Source: Pirellulaceae bacterium
GTDB taxonomy: Bacteria > Planctomycetota > Planctomycetia > Pirellulales > Pirellulaceae
Direction of reading: 5' to 3'
DNA: 64,000 bases
NCBI GenBank assembly: GCA_024102795.1
Contig: JAGFJK010000088.1
Location: 1-64,000 of the forward strand
Of the stretch, positions 1-13,000 are shown one piece after another (within the stretch, counting starts at the first letter, position 1; every line of letters starts with the position of its first letter). A model generated the notes under the pieces. It saw only the letters and a list, made by a program, of their open reading frames with translations. It searched no databases and had not been told where the DNA came from. The position numbers and the translations under genes are program-made.

Positions 1-177
1 GTCGTGTACTTGCGGTCTACGCGCTTCTCTCACGCCTCACATGTCCACGCGCGGGACTCTGTTTGCGGACGAGTCGAATAGCAGTTGAGGGTGTGTAGTC
101 TTGGGTCCGAGTGGTGTTGGGTGATTCCATCGGGTGCCAGTTGCGGCAAGACAGGGGGCATAAGAGCCCCTCCCCCG

Positions 178-200
178 CCCTCCCCGGAAGCCGGGGAGGG
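178..200. repeat. GC-rich perfect hairpin
   Basis: A 10-bp perfect inverted repeat (CCCTCCCCGG / CCGGGGAGGG) has a 3-nt loop. There is no T tract, so it reads as a repeat-type hairpin and not a clear terminator. The rest of 1-374 shows no convincing gene; the open frames there are GC-rich shadows. Confidence 0.5.
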
Positions 201-374
201 AGCCAGAGGGATATCAAGTGGGAGCGCTCACCGATGTGGAGGCCGTCCCTGTTTCTCTCGTTTGTCGCGATAAATTCCCCCCCACAAAACGACCTATAAA
301 CTGTACGACCTCGAAACCAGCCAAATGCCAAGTAATAGCTCACAGCCTATTCGCGAGACTTGCGGGAACCGGCC

Positions 375-1240
375 GTGAACGACCACTCGTCGGCAGCCAA
401 CCAGCTCGACCCGGACACCGACCTCTCGTATCGGCAGTTGGGCGATTACCACATACTGCGCCGCTTGGGGCGGGGCGGGATGTCGGTGGTATATCTGGCC
501 GAACAGTTGTCGTTGCGGCGGCAGGTGGCGTTCAAGGTGTTGCGGCGGAGTTTGGCCGAGCGGTCGGAAAACGTGGCTCGTTTTCGCCGCGAGGCGCGGG
601 CGGCGGCGGCCCTGGTGCATCCGAACATCGTGCAGGTGGACGAAGTGGGTTGCCTGGATGGGGTTCACTTCATCGCTCAGGAATACGTGGCCGGACAGAA
701 TCTGAGGCAGTGCGTGCGGCGCCGCGGCGCCTTCGCGGCGGAGACCGGGACGAGGTGCTGACGTTGGCCACGCGGCGGGCCGAGGTAACTCAACGTTTGC
801 ATGTGGCGATGCAGTCCCGGCGATCGGTCGAGAGTGGTCGCCATCGGCTGATCGGTTGGCTGCTGCTGGCCATAACGGGTTTCGTGGCCGGCGCGGAGGT
901 TGCCTGGTCGTGGCGTCCCCGCTCGCCGCTCAGCCTGGCGGAGGGCGAAACGCCGCACGTGGAGCGGATGGGGTCGGCACGGGAACAGTTTTGCTTTGCC
1001 GCGTTGGAAGACAGCGAACCTGCCTGGCTGTCGGTAAGTCTCTACTTTCCGGCCAGCGAGTCCACGCGGAACGCCTACTACGCTCGGCGAGCGCGGCAGC
1101 GGCTGGTCGAACTGTATCGGGACGAAGGGCGGGACCAGGAGGCGCTGGAGCTGTACCAGCAACTGGCCGGCCTGGCCCGCCGCCGGGGCGGATTCCCGGC
1201 GGTTTTCGCGGGAATTGATTCGCTGCAACCGGGGAGTTGA
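375..1240 (+). pseudogene. Decayed Ser/Thr protein kinase with transmembrane C-terminal region
   Basis: The first frame (GTG 375 to stop at 761) encodes a PknB-type N-lobe: glycine loop GRGGMSVVYLAE, the ATP lysine in VAFKVL, and helix C region RFRREARAAAALVHPNIVQ. It stops inside the hinge, at about NLRQCVRRRGAF. The reading then continues in another frame from about 740 with residues that resemble the end of a kinase, then one transmembrane helix (LIGWLLLAITGFVAGAEVA) and a tail with tetratricopeptide-like character (RQRLVELYRDEGRDQEALEL), ending at 1240. The whole C-lobe, including the HRD and DFG motifs, is missing. An internal deletion plus frameshift is the simplest explanation, and the remnant cannot be an active kinase. 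An alternative TTG start exists at 360. Confidence 0.75.
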
Positions 1241-1309
1241 CAACCCTTGCCCGGCGGCTCAAGATACACGGCTTGGCTGACGATTTCTTCAAGGCAGCAG
1301 CGATCGTCC

Positions 1310-1382
1310 GCCCCCTTCGTCTAGTGGCCCAGGACGTCGGATTCTCAGTCCGAAAACAGGGGTTCGACTCCCCTAGGGGGTA
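1310..1382 (+). tRNA. tRNA-Glu (anticodon CTC)
   Basis: The cloverleaf can be drawn by hand. The acceptor stem is GCCCCCT/AGGGGGT, with a G-T first pair as is common for tRNA-Glu. The D arm contains TCGTCTAGTGGCCCAGGAC. The anticodon stem TCGGA/TCCGA encloses the loop TTCTCAG, giving anticodon CTC. The T arm is AGGGGTTCGACTCCCCT and the discriminator base is A at 1382. CCA is not encoded. The D-arm wording is typical of bacterial tRNA-Glu. Confidence 0.95.
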
Positions 1383-1649
1383 CTCTGCCTGTGGGCATCG
1401 CGGGACAAAGATCCCGCTGCGGGTGGCCTGCAACAATGTGCCTGGGAAGCCGGGCCGGATTTGTTGCCGGTATCCTTTCTCATCAACGGCCGCCTTCCCT
1501 GCGCGGCTACCGCTTGAATTGGTTGAGCTTGCAGCCCGGGGCGGCAACCCAAATAATGGAAGCTCACTGCTCGCGTTGCCCGCGACTTGTGAAATCCGAC
1601 GCCCGCGTCGGCAGCCCGCCCGCTTCCTTCCGCCGTGAGACCCGTCCCG

Positions 1650-4550
<2,901 letters not shown>

Positions 4551-4558
4551 CCCAGCGG

Positions 4559-6019
4559 ATGAGACGCATCCAGAATGCATCGCCGCGCTGTTTCGGCCGG
4601 CGTCACTTTTTGCAGGCCAGTGCCTTCAGTCTGTCTCCGCTGGCGCTGGCCTGGCTGCTGCAGTCGGACGCGGCGCGGGCCGCGCCGCTCAAGCCGCCGC
4701 TACAACCGCCTTCGGACTCGCTGGTTGCCAAGTCGCCTCCGCGGGCACCAGCGGCCACCGCGATGATTTCGCTGTTCATGCAAGGCGGCCCCAGCCAGGT
4801 CGATTTGCTGGACCCCAAACCGACCCTGACGCGCCTGGATGGCCAGGACTTTCCCAATCAGATCAAATACGACGACGTGGGTGCGGCGAGCCGGAAGATC
4901 CTGGGCAGCCCCTGGAAATTCCGCCCCCACGGCCAGTCGGGCATCGAGGTCTCCGAGCTGTTGCCGAACATCGCGCGAGTGGTCGACGACATCACGGTCA
5001 TTCGCTCGATGCACACGGGCGTTAACAATCACGGCCAGTCAATTCACGCCATGAACTCGGGCCGCATTCAGCGCGGCCGGCCGTCGCTTGGCAGTTGGAT
5101 CACCTACGCCCTGGGTGCCGAGACGGACGAGCTGCCGGCGTACGTGGCCATGACGGACCCCCAGGGCCTGCCGGTGGAAGGCGTGCTGAACTGGTCGAAC
5201 GGCTGGCTCCCGTCGCTGTATCAGGGCACGGTCATCCGGCCTCGCGAACCGCGGATCCTGAACCTGGAGGCTCCGAGCCAGTTGCGTGGCGAGGCGCAGC
5301 GAAACTACCTGGCCTATCTGCAGGATCTGAACCGCGAACATGCCGCTTCGCACGCGGACCGGTCGGAACTGGAGGCCCGCATCGCCAACTACGAGCTGGC
5401 CGCCCGAATGCAGACGGCGGCCAGCGAAGCGCTGGACATCTCCCGCGAGACCGCGGCCACGCACCGCTTGTACGGCATCGATCAACCGGAGACCGAGGAT
5501 TATGGCAAGCGTTGCCTGATCGCCCGCCGGCTTGTCGAGCGGGGAGTTCGGTTCGTGCAACTGTTCACGAAGAACCAGTACTGGGACCATCACGGCGGAA
5601 TCCTGAGCGCGCTGCCCGCGGCCTGCCGCAAGACGGACAAGCCGATCGGGGGCTTGATGGTCGATTTGAAGCAGCGCGGTTTGCTGCCGACAACCATTGT
5701 GCATTGGGGCGGCGAGATGGGACGCCTGCCGGTCATACAGAACGACGCCGGGCGGGACAAGGTCGGACGCGACCACAATACCTATGGCTTCAGCATGTGG
5801 GTGGCCGGCGGTGGATTCCAGGGCGGGCGCACGTACGGCGCCACGGACGAATTCGGCCACCATGCCGTCGAGGACGTCGTGAATCACTACGACTACCATG
5901 CCACGCTGGTGCACCTGCTGGGCCTGAATCCCGATCAGCTCGCCCGGCAGCGCAACGGGCGCGTCGAATCGCTGATCGACGGCCAGCCCGCCCGGGTGGT
6001 CCACGAGATTCTGGCCTGA
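4559..6019 (+). CDS. DUF1501 family protein with Tat-type signal
   Basis: A 486-aa DUF1501 protein, alkaline-phosphatase/sulfatase-fold-like, which typically accompanies DUF1553 genes. The N-terminus carries a twin-arginine-type signal (GRRHFLQASAF followed by a hydrophobic stretch and ARAAP), pointing to folded export. Visible family features include FMQGGPSQVDLLDPKP near the start, the core RSMHTGVNNHGQSIH, YWDHHGG, and a C-terminal block HHAVEDVVNHYDYHATLVHL. The start at 4559 was chosen because it places the RR motif about 12 residues in; the frame is open further upstream to 4505, but that would overlap the preceding gene. It is probably co-transcribed with the DUF1553 gene 8 nt upstream. 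Confidence 0.93.
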   Translation: MRRIQNASPRCFGRRHFLQASAFSLSPLALAWLLQSDAARAAPLKPPLQPPSDSLVAKSPPRAPAATAMISLFMQGGPSQVDLLDPKPTLTRLDGQDFPNQIKYDDVGAASRKILGSPWKFRPHGQSGIEVSELLPNIARVVDDITVIRSMHTGVNNHGQSIHAMNSGRIQRGRPSLGSWITYALGAETDELPAYVAMTDPQGLPVEGVLNWSNGWLPSLYQGTVIRPREPRILNLEAPSQLRGEAQRNYLAYLQDLNREHAASHADRSELEARIANYELAARMQTAASEALDISRETAATHRLYGIDQPETEDYGKRCLIARRLVERGVRFVQLFTKNQYWDHHGGILSALPAACRKTDKPIGGLMVDLKQRGLLPTTIVHWGGEMGRLPVIQNDAGRDKVGRDHNTYGFSMWVAGGGFQGGRTYGATDEFGHHAVEDVVNHYDYHATLVHLLGLNPDQLARQRNGRVESLIDGQPARVVHEILA

Positions 6020-6377
6020 CTCGGTGCCGGTCCGGTCGGAGCGGCGCTGAATCATCACTCGAGCCGCCACGACTCCCGCGCCGCTTGCTGGATGTCGGTC
6101 AGGTGACGAGCGATAGCCTGCTTGAGGAAGAACGAGAGGAGCCATAGAACGGGCCTCGATAGGGCCGACGTCGAGGATTTGCTGGGCTAACTCATCGGGA
6201 CTCAGCGGAAGCGTCTCATGGCATGCGAATTTGATCGGCTTTATTCAGTTCTCACGGTTGCCAATTTAGGCCTAAATCAAGCGAAGGTTTTCCGCCTTCG
6301 TTGGTGTAATTTGCGGGAAAGGATCAGAATAGGTCAGACACCCAGTGAAATGGGTCAAGGTCAAAGAGGTTAAAAAA

Positions 6378-6540
6378 AGGTCAGACAACCAGAATTTGGA
6401 CTGCTGGGCGGCGGGACCAGTGATTAGAGTGGTCGGGCGGAGGGGAAGAGAAAGGGGGCGGCCGGAGGCAAGTCGACTGGAAGCGACGGGGAAAGGGCGC
6501 GAAGGGCCGCGTCAGGCAGCTTCGAGACGCGGCATCCATG
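6378..6540 (+). repeat. Dispersed non-coding repeat, copy 1
   Basis: This copy starts with GGTCAGACAACCAGAATTTG, passes through a GGGCGGAGGGGAAGAGAAAG block and ends with GTCAGGCAGCTTCGAGACGC followed by GGCATCCAT. The same ordered blocks recur at 20029-20247. The remaining gene-free stretch 6020-6377 shows no gene; it contains a partial echo of the repeat start (GGTCAGACACCCAG, about 6334) and an AT-richer patch. Confidence 0.6.
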
Positions 6541-6547
6541 CTCGCTG

Positions 6548-6739
6548 GTGATCCTGGAAATGTATGACCAGATGGCCGAGGCGACCCGCATGGGGCAGCC
6601 CTACCAGACCTGGCTCGACCCGCCTCCCGGCCCGCCGACGGACGCCGAGGGAAACTTCATCTCGCTGAGCGACTGGGACCCCGACAACTGGCCGCCCCAC
6701 ATCCATCCGCCAAAACCCCCGGAACCGAAAGGATCCTGA
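6548..6739 (+). CDS. Small hypothetical protein
   Basis: A possible 63-aa protein starting at GTG 6548 (or ATG 6560). Its codons have the strong G/C third-position preference of real genes nearby, and the product is acidic and tryptophan/proline rich (DWDPDNWPPHIHPP). It begins immediately after the dispersed repeat. No family was recognised and no ribosome-binding site stands out. It may be the tail of a gene whose front was replaced by the repeat. It lies about 320 nt upstream of the DUF6361 cassette and there is no reason to tie it functionally to it. Confidence 0.35.
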   Translation: MILEMYDQMAEATRMGQPYQTWLDPPPGPPTDAEGNFISLSDWDPDNWPPHIHPPKPPEPKGS

Positions 6740-7058
6740 CGATGCCAGGCACGCAACCTCGCAGCCGGGCCAGCGGACACGAACCTGGATGGGTGAATAC
6801 GGGCGTGTCATCCAATCGGCTCGGCAAGGCTTCGCTCCACGGACTGTCATTTCCGCTGCCCAAGCTGGGTGGACCAGTGATGACCATGCTCGCAATGTGG
6901 AAGAACTGGGGCCGTGTGCAGGCTTCGCAATCGACTCCCGGTCAGCGGACAGGCAGGCGGGGCATCATCTCCAGACTCGAGGTCGGGTCGGCGAAGCGTT
7001 GCATCCGGAATCCAGCGGCGTTGACTGTCCCTGAACCAATTGGGTGGCGGTTGAGATC
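6740..7058 (+). other. Intergenic region upstream of the DUF6361 cassette
   Basis: No convincing gene is present; the open frames across it lack coding-like codon use. It must contain the promoter for the three-gene cassette downstream, but I could not single out a -35/-10 pair. Confidence 0.4.
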
Positions 7059-8276
7059 ATGCAATCGATGTTCGGTTGGGCACTACTTTCGAGAGACGCG
7101 CTTCGCCGTGCTGAGACCCAGTTACGCGACGACGTCGAGGGCGTTCGCGACGAGATCGGGTTTCTGGCCCTGCACCAAGCTTTTGCCGACAGGTTCTTCC
7201 CAGGCACGTCCGTCCTTCACACTCGACTTCGCTACGCGCTGTTCGTGCCCTGGATCTATGCCAGGATATCCCGCCTCCCCGCCAGGCAACGCATCGCCCA
7301 ACTCGTCGAGAAGCAGGAGTTGGAGCTGACTCGTCGTTTGAAGCAGGCCGGCGAGTCGAACGTGATCGGGATTCGCAGCTATCCGAATCCCACGGCTCAG
7401 CCGCCGAGCATGACCTATTGGTCGGCCCTGGGGACCTGGCGGATCCTGCGACCGGCCGCGGATGGTACGCTTCCCTCGCGCCAGACGGTTCACCGTCGGA
7501 TCGCCCGCGGTCCATCGCGCACTCAATTACAAGACGACGATCATCAGCCTCTGGTGGAAGACGAACCGATCTTCGTATCCCTTCCCGATCCACCTCCGGC
7601 GTGGACGGACACCACGCTGCGACTCGACTGCCGGCTCACAAAGGGCGAGGCGCAATTCCTGAGAAACTGCCTGCTGGCGGTTGATCGGCCGGGCGAGCCC
7701 GGAACACCATCGCTCTTGTCGCGACTGGTCGAACGGAATGTTCCGATGGGCGGACAGGTGAGGCTGTGGTCGGATAAGGTCCGCTCGGCCGCCGATGCTC
7801 TGGACCGGGACGCTCTCGTCCTGGCCGGCAACTCGGCGTCTCTGGCCGCCATCGGCCGCGCCATCTACGCGGCTCTCGTCGAGGAGATGCGGGATCAGCA
7901 CGACCGAGTTCCAACGGAACACGTCCACCGCGACAATCTTCGCGCCGTGATTTCGGAGCACAAGGCACGCGCCTTGGCGTTGAATGTCGACCAGATTCGC
8001 GTCAGCGCTACGTCTGTGCCCGCCGGACTCTTGGAGTTGCTGAAATCCACTCAGCAATGGCTGCATGGTTCAAGCCGGCCTCTCGCGGATCTGTACGCGC
8101 CCTATGAAGCGGCCGAATCGCGGCGAAAGGGGCGGAGAGCCCGCTTGTCCAGGACCCTGTTTGGCCAGGAGCGAAGATTGGAGTGGGTTGCCCAGAAGCA
8201 TCCGCGCGCGGGGCCACTTCATTATCGGTGGAACAACGTCAGGCGGTTGCTCTTGGATCTGCAGGAGTCATTATGA
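7059..8276 (+). CDS. DUF6361 family protein, first gene of a PLD/helicase cassette
   Basis: The 405-aa product matches the DUF6361 family in its N-terminal wording: FGWALLSRDALRRAE, then DEIGFLALHQAFADRFFPGT and HTRLRYALFVPWIYARI. The rest of the protein is helical without a catalytic motif I can name. Function is unknown; in this setting it is likely a non-enzymatic partner or sensor of the two downstream proteins. ATG 7059 was chosen over GTG 7044 because the conserved FGW segment normally lies very near the start; ATG 7068 is also possible. Its stop overlaps the next start in an ATGA, so it is translationally coupled to the nuclease gene. The cassette is probably a phage-defence system, which is inference from composition and context. 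Confidence 0.85.
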   Translation: MQSMFGWALLSRDALRRAETQLRDDVEGVRDEIGFLALHQAFADRFFPGTSVLHTRLRYALFVPWIYARISRLPARQRIAQLVEKQELELTRRLKQAGESNVIGIRSYPNPTAQPPSMTYWSALGTWRILRPAADGTLPSRQTVHRRIARGPSRTQLQDDDHQPLVEDEPIFVSLPDPPPAWTDTTLRLDCRLTKGEAQFLRNCLLAVDRPGEPGTPSLLSRLVERNVPMGGQVRLWSDKVRSAADALDRDALVLAGNSASLAAIGRAIYAALVEEMRDQHDRVPTEHVHRDNLRAVISEHKARALALNVDQIRVSATSVPAGLLELLKSTQQWLHGSSRPLADLYAPYEAAESRRKGRRARLSRTLFGQERRLEWVAQKHPRAGPLHYRWNNVRRLLLDLQESL

Positions 8277-10093
8277 GCACTCGGAGTTGGTCCAATGTTT
8301 CGTACCTTGACGCGATCCGTCCGGATCCTGGGTGGCGGACCGACATTGCCCTGCTCGCCAGCTATTCCGCAGACTTGGTTGCTCTGGTTGCGGCGTTGCT
8401 GGCTTTGCGTGGCGTCGACGACGATCGAGGGACCGGCAGCAAAGTTGACTTCGTTAACGCCGTCGAGCAACTGGCGAATCGAGTTCGGCTTATCGTCCAA
8501 CGTGGCAGAATAGTTGCACCTGGTAAGTCGCCGAAGATCCTGGCAATCCTCGATCGCTATGTCCGTGAGGTGGCTGTGGACGAGGCGCGGGCATCCTGGC
8601 ATCCGAAGGCGGCTTTAGCGAAACATGTTTGCGATAACACATCAAGCGCCCAGTGGAGGCTGTGGATCGGCAGCCGAAATTTGACTCGCGATCTCTCGTG
8701 GGACGTTGGCCTGTCGCTGCGGGGGCAGGTTGGAGGGCCGGGAACCGTAATCACCGGTATTGAGGAGCTCGGGCACGAACTGGCTTCGCGAGGCCAACTG
8801 CCGCGGACTCCTGCCGCCACCGTTCGATCGGAATTGCGCAACGTTCGGTGGGAACTTCCCTCCGGCTGCCACATCCGATCTTTGCGACTGCTGACCGAAG
8901 GACCCAGTCGCGGCATTCCATCAGAACCGGAGCAAGTGCGGCGGATTACGGTCGTCAGCCCCTTTTTAGACGGCACCGTAGTTGGCCGGCTCGGCAAATG
9001 GGGCAGCGACGAAACCCGTCGGACCTTGCTTTCGACTCGATCCGAGCTGGCAAAGCTGGCGGCACAGGTGGGACATCCCTTGAGTGGCTATCAGGAACTG
9101 CTTTTCCTCGACGCACCGGAGCCTGATGCGTTGGCTGCCGCGAGCGACTCTGACCGCGAGAGTGCAGGCTCGCAGGACGAGGAACCGGAACCGCGCGGGC
9201 TTCACGCCAAACTGATCTATGTCGAGGCGGCTGAAGACCGAGTTGTCTGGACCGGCAGCGCCAACGCGACCCGGCGAGGCTGGGAGGGACCGAACACGGA
9301 AGTCGTCGCGGAGCTTGAGATCAGCCGCGATGTCGCCGCTGGCCTGGACGACTTCATCAAGTCGGCCAGCATGGTACAACTCACTGAACTTGGCGAGCCG
9401 ATCCAAGTGGATCGCATTGAGGAGCGACTTGAAGCGGCACGCAAGATCGTTGCCGGGCAGTGGTCGGTAACGCAGACACTCGACGAAGCTGGACCGTTCC
9501 TGGTCGCCGAGTGTCCCCCAGACACTGGCGATCCGGAAATCCGGCTGCATGTCGGACTCTTGGCGGGGGAGTTGATCGTCTGGCCAGCGGGCACCAGTCA
9601 GATTCGACTGCCCGCGGTGTCCGCCGGCGAGGTGACCGAGCTGGTCTGCTGTCGTCTGACTTTGGGTGCATCATCAATCAGCTGGTTGCAGCGCGCGCCG
9701 CTCGACCCACCACCCAGTGAGGACAGAGACAGGCAGGCAATCGCCCGCTATCTGGATCCCCGTACGTTTCTGTTGTGGATCAGGTCCTTGTTGACCGGCG
9801 ACCTTCACGGCGACGGCGGTGGTGACTGGGACGACGAAAGCCACGGAAAGAGAAGGCGAGCCGCCGCAAAGGCCGCCAGGACCTGGTGGGCTCCAACAGT
9901 CGAGGAAATTCTCAAGTCCTGGTGCCGCGATGAAACGAGCCTGGTCTCGATCGACAGGAGAGTTGGTCACTATTTGACACTCTACAAGGAACAGACAGCC
10001 GCTGACCACTCGGCGCAGGACCGAGCTGTAGTGGACGAGTTTCAGCGGACGTGGCAGGTCCTGCGAAGCGAACTGGTCAGGGGGTTGGCATGA
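8273..10093 (+). CDS. Phospholipase D-like (HKD) nuclease, second gene of the cassette
   Basis: The 606-aa protein has two PLD half-sites. The first is HPK at 110-112 followed by GSRNLT at 133-138; the second is HAK at 311-313 followed by GSANAT at 328-333. Each lacks the downstream Asp of textbook HxKx4D motifs, as in many defence-associated PLD proteins, where a Glu or a nearby Asp may serve. Two half-sites in one chain would form one active site. The likely activity is endonucleolytic cleavage of DNA, coupled to the helicase encoded next. The start overlaps the DUF6361 stop (ATGA) and its own stop overlaps the helicase start (ATGA), indicating a fixed three-gene unit. The C-terminal 250 residues have no recognised domain. 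Confidence 0.88.
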   Translation: MSTRSWSNVSYLDAIRPDPGWRTDIALLASYSADLVALVAALLALRGVDDDRGTGSKVDFVNAVEQLANRVRLIVQRGRIVAPGKSPKILAILDRYVREVAVDEARASWHPKAALAKHVCDNTSSAQWRLWIGSRNLTRDLSWDVGLSLRGQVGGPGTVITGIEELGHELASRGQLPRTPAATVRSELRNVRWELPSGCHIRSLRLLTEGPSRGIPSEPEQVRRITVVSPFLDGTVVGRLGKWGSDETRRTLLSTRSELAKLAAQVGHPLSGYQELLFLDAPEPDALAAASDSDRESAGSQDEEPEPRGLHAKLIYVEAAEDRVVWTGSANATRRGWEGPNTEVVAELEISRDVAAGLDDFIKSASMVQLTELGEPIQVDRIEERLEAARKIVAGQWSVTQTLDEAGPFLVAECPPDTGDPEIRLHVGLLAGELIVWPAGTSQIRLPAVSAGEVTELVCCRLTLGASSISWLQRAPLDPPPSEDRDRQAIARYLDPRTFLLWIRSLLTGDLHGDGGGDWDDESHGKRRRAAAKAARTWWAPTVEEILKSWCRDETSLVSIDRRVGHYLTLYKEQTAADHSAQDRAVVDEFQRTWQVLRSELVRGLA

Positions 10094-13000
10094 CGGTTCT
10101 TAAGCCCTTCCAGGAAGCGACGGTCAACGCGGTGCTGCGCGCTTTCGACAGGCGGCGGCGAGTGCGGCGATTCCTGGTGGCCGACGAGGTCGGATTGGGA
10201 AAGACAGTCGTGGCACAGCATGTGATACGCCGCATGTTCTCCGGCCTCGGAACACCGCTGGTCGTATTCTACATGTGCAGCAACCTGGCAATTGCCCGCC
10301 AGAATCGGCGAAAGCTGCTCGAGATTCTGCCAAGGGAGGAACGCAAGTTCGCGGATTGTCCGGTTGATCGGCTGTCGCTCTTCAATGCGTATCAGCGACC
10401 AACGCACGAGAACCTGCACCTCTATTCGCTTACTCCGGATACATCGATCCCGATACGCAAACGCCAACGACGGGATGGGCGACAGGAGGAACGGGCGCTC
10501 GTCCATGCACTGGTTGAGCGACTCTGGCCGGGATTGCTGCGGGAGTGGGGCAAGCGAGTCTTTCAGCGAGGCGCATCGGTCAACTGGGACCAAGTCTTGA
10601 AGAAGCAGCGTGAAGTCGCCGCCAGGGTGTCTCTGCGCGATGCCTTTCGCCAGTCCGTTAGGAAGGAGTTTCAACTCGCGGGGCGGCAGCACCTGCTTTC
10701 AGAACTTTACTCGCGCTGGGAACACGACGAACTCGATGAATTGGACCTGATCGCGCATCTTCGAAACGCGCTTGCCGCCAGTGCCATCGAGGAGATGCGT
10801 CCCGATCTGGTCATTTTTGACGAGTTTCAACGCTTTCGAGATCTGCTGGAACCATCGCAGGATCAAGCGGCACAGCGTGTCGTGGGTCGGCTTCGTGGTG
10901 ATGGCTCCGCCAATCCGCCAGCACTCCTGCTGCTATCCGCGACTCCCTACCGCCTGTTCACTCGACGCTGGGAGGAGGAGGGCGGCTCAACACATCGGTC
11001 CGAGTTCTTCGAGCTTGTGGAGTTCTTGTATGGAGCGGATTCTTCCGCACGAGCAAAAAGGCAGGAATGCGAATCCGCCTTCGACGCCCTTGAAACGGAG
11101 CTACGCAAGGGTCAGCCAGGGTCCGACGTCGCGCGGGAGTCGCGCGGGAGAGTCGAGGCGCTGCTGTGTCCCGTCATCGCCCGTACGGAGCGAGCCTCGC
11201 ACGACGATGGCTGGGATCACTTTCATACAGCTTGCCGCGCTGCCCCAATCGCACGTGAAGACTTTGTGGTATTTAAACATCTGACTCGCAGCTTCAATGA
11301 AAGCCATCGAACGAGCGCCGTACCTTACTGGACTTCTATTCCACTGCCCATGCAGACCATGGGGAACCAGTACGTTGCGTGGAAGTCGTCGGAGCAAATT
11401 GAAAGCAACGGGACTCCGGCTTTGACCGAATCGATGCGAGACACTTACCAACGCCTGGCATCCTGGCCGCATCCTCGATTACGCGCACTTCGAGAGCTAG
11501 CGCCACCCGAACACCTTGCTGTACCGTGGCTGCCACCGACCGCTCCATGGTGGCCACTGCGCGGGGCCTGGAAGAGCCACCTGGCAGCTCCTCGCAAGCT
11601 GTTAGTATTCAGCCGTTTTCGAGCGGTGCCACAGACCATTGCGGCGGCGATGAGTTTCGACGTCGAGGCCCAGTTCCTCAGACGCGAGAGCTTTTCCTAT
11701 GCGGAGGTGTCGCGACGCCGACTGCTTTCCGCCACAGAATCGCGACAACCGCTGCTCGGCCTGTTCTTGCCTTCTCCATTTCTAGTCAAGGCAACGGATC
11801 CGCTGACGGTCCGAAGTAGCGATCTGTCGGTAATTCGTCGGGCAGTTCGTGAGCAGTTGAAGAATGCATTGAGCGAGGTCGGCGTTTCGATTCGCGACAA
11901 GGGTCCCGCTCTTCCACCCTGGAGGCTGCTCGCAAGACTGGAGGCGGCCGCGGGCAACTGGGCCTGGCTCAGTAAGGCGTGGAGATGGGTGCATGGCCAG
12001 ATCGCGACTGGTGTATCCGAGGATTCGGGCCTTGCGCAACTGATTTCAGAATGGGATCAGGAGGCGTTGAAGCCAATCGACGTTGTGCGGCCCGCGAACT
12101 TCGAGCAACTTGTCAGCTACGCCATGGGATCGCCAGGCGTCGTAGTCGGGAGAGCACTCAAGCGACACTGGCCGAATGCTGTAAGCGATGAACAGGACAG
12201 GCATGGAAACTTGACGTATCGGCACACGCTTGCCGCATCGTGGGTAGGCCTGCGGAACTACTTTGACCAGCGTTGGTTCTACCGAGCGCTGTGTCGCACC
12301 GATGAAAACTACCCCGACGCGCTGCTTCGCGTCGTGATTGACGGAAACCTGGAGAGCGTTCTCGATGAACACCTTTGGATTATCGCCCGCCTCCGGAGCC
12401 TGGCCGGCCACGAATTGGCAGTCGAGCTGAAAGACGGACTTGCGATCAAGAGCGGCATGTTCTTTATGCACCCACTCGGCGCCAATCGCGAGAACACGTT
12501 TTCACTCAGATGCCATGTCGCCATGCCGTTCATCCAGTCGCGACTTCGATCGCTAGAAAATGGAGAAAAGCCGATACGTACAGATGAAATGCGGCGCGCC
12601 TTCAACACGCCGTTTTGGCCCTATATCCTGGCCACGACTTCGGTGGGCCAGGAGGGCCTGGATTTTCACGCCTGGTGCGACACGCTGGTACATTGGGATC
12701 TTTGCCGCAACCCGGTCGATCTGGAACAGCGGGAGGGAAGAATCCAGCGATTCGGCGGTTTGTCCATTCGCAGGGCAATCGCAGCTGAAATGGCGGAGCA
12801 GGCTCTGACGTCCCGGATGGATGATGAGAGTCCATGGTCGCGTATCGAGTCGATGGCTAATGCCACGATGAGTGACACTTCGGGACTGGCGCCATGGTGG
12901 GTCTGCAAGAATGGCACCGTAAATCGCTACGTATTCGACGTGCCAACAAGCGAGCAGAAGCACTGGCTGCATTGGATGAAGGAGCAGCGGCTTCTTTACC

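Noticed and set aside
1034-1044. 11-nt identity (GTAAGTCTCTA) with the 5' end of the mini-CRISPR spacer
   Set aside because: It lies in the decayed kinase gene, stops after 11 nt, and one such match is not far above chance in 64 kb on two strands.
6742-7329. Frame of 195 codons overlapping the DUF6361 gene
   Set aside because: Poor codon preference and it runs through the well-supported DUF6361 frame.
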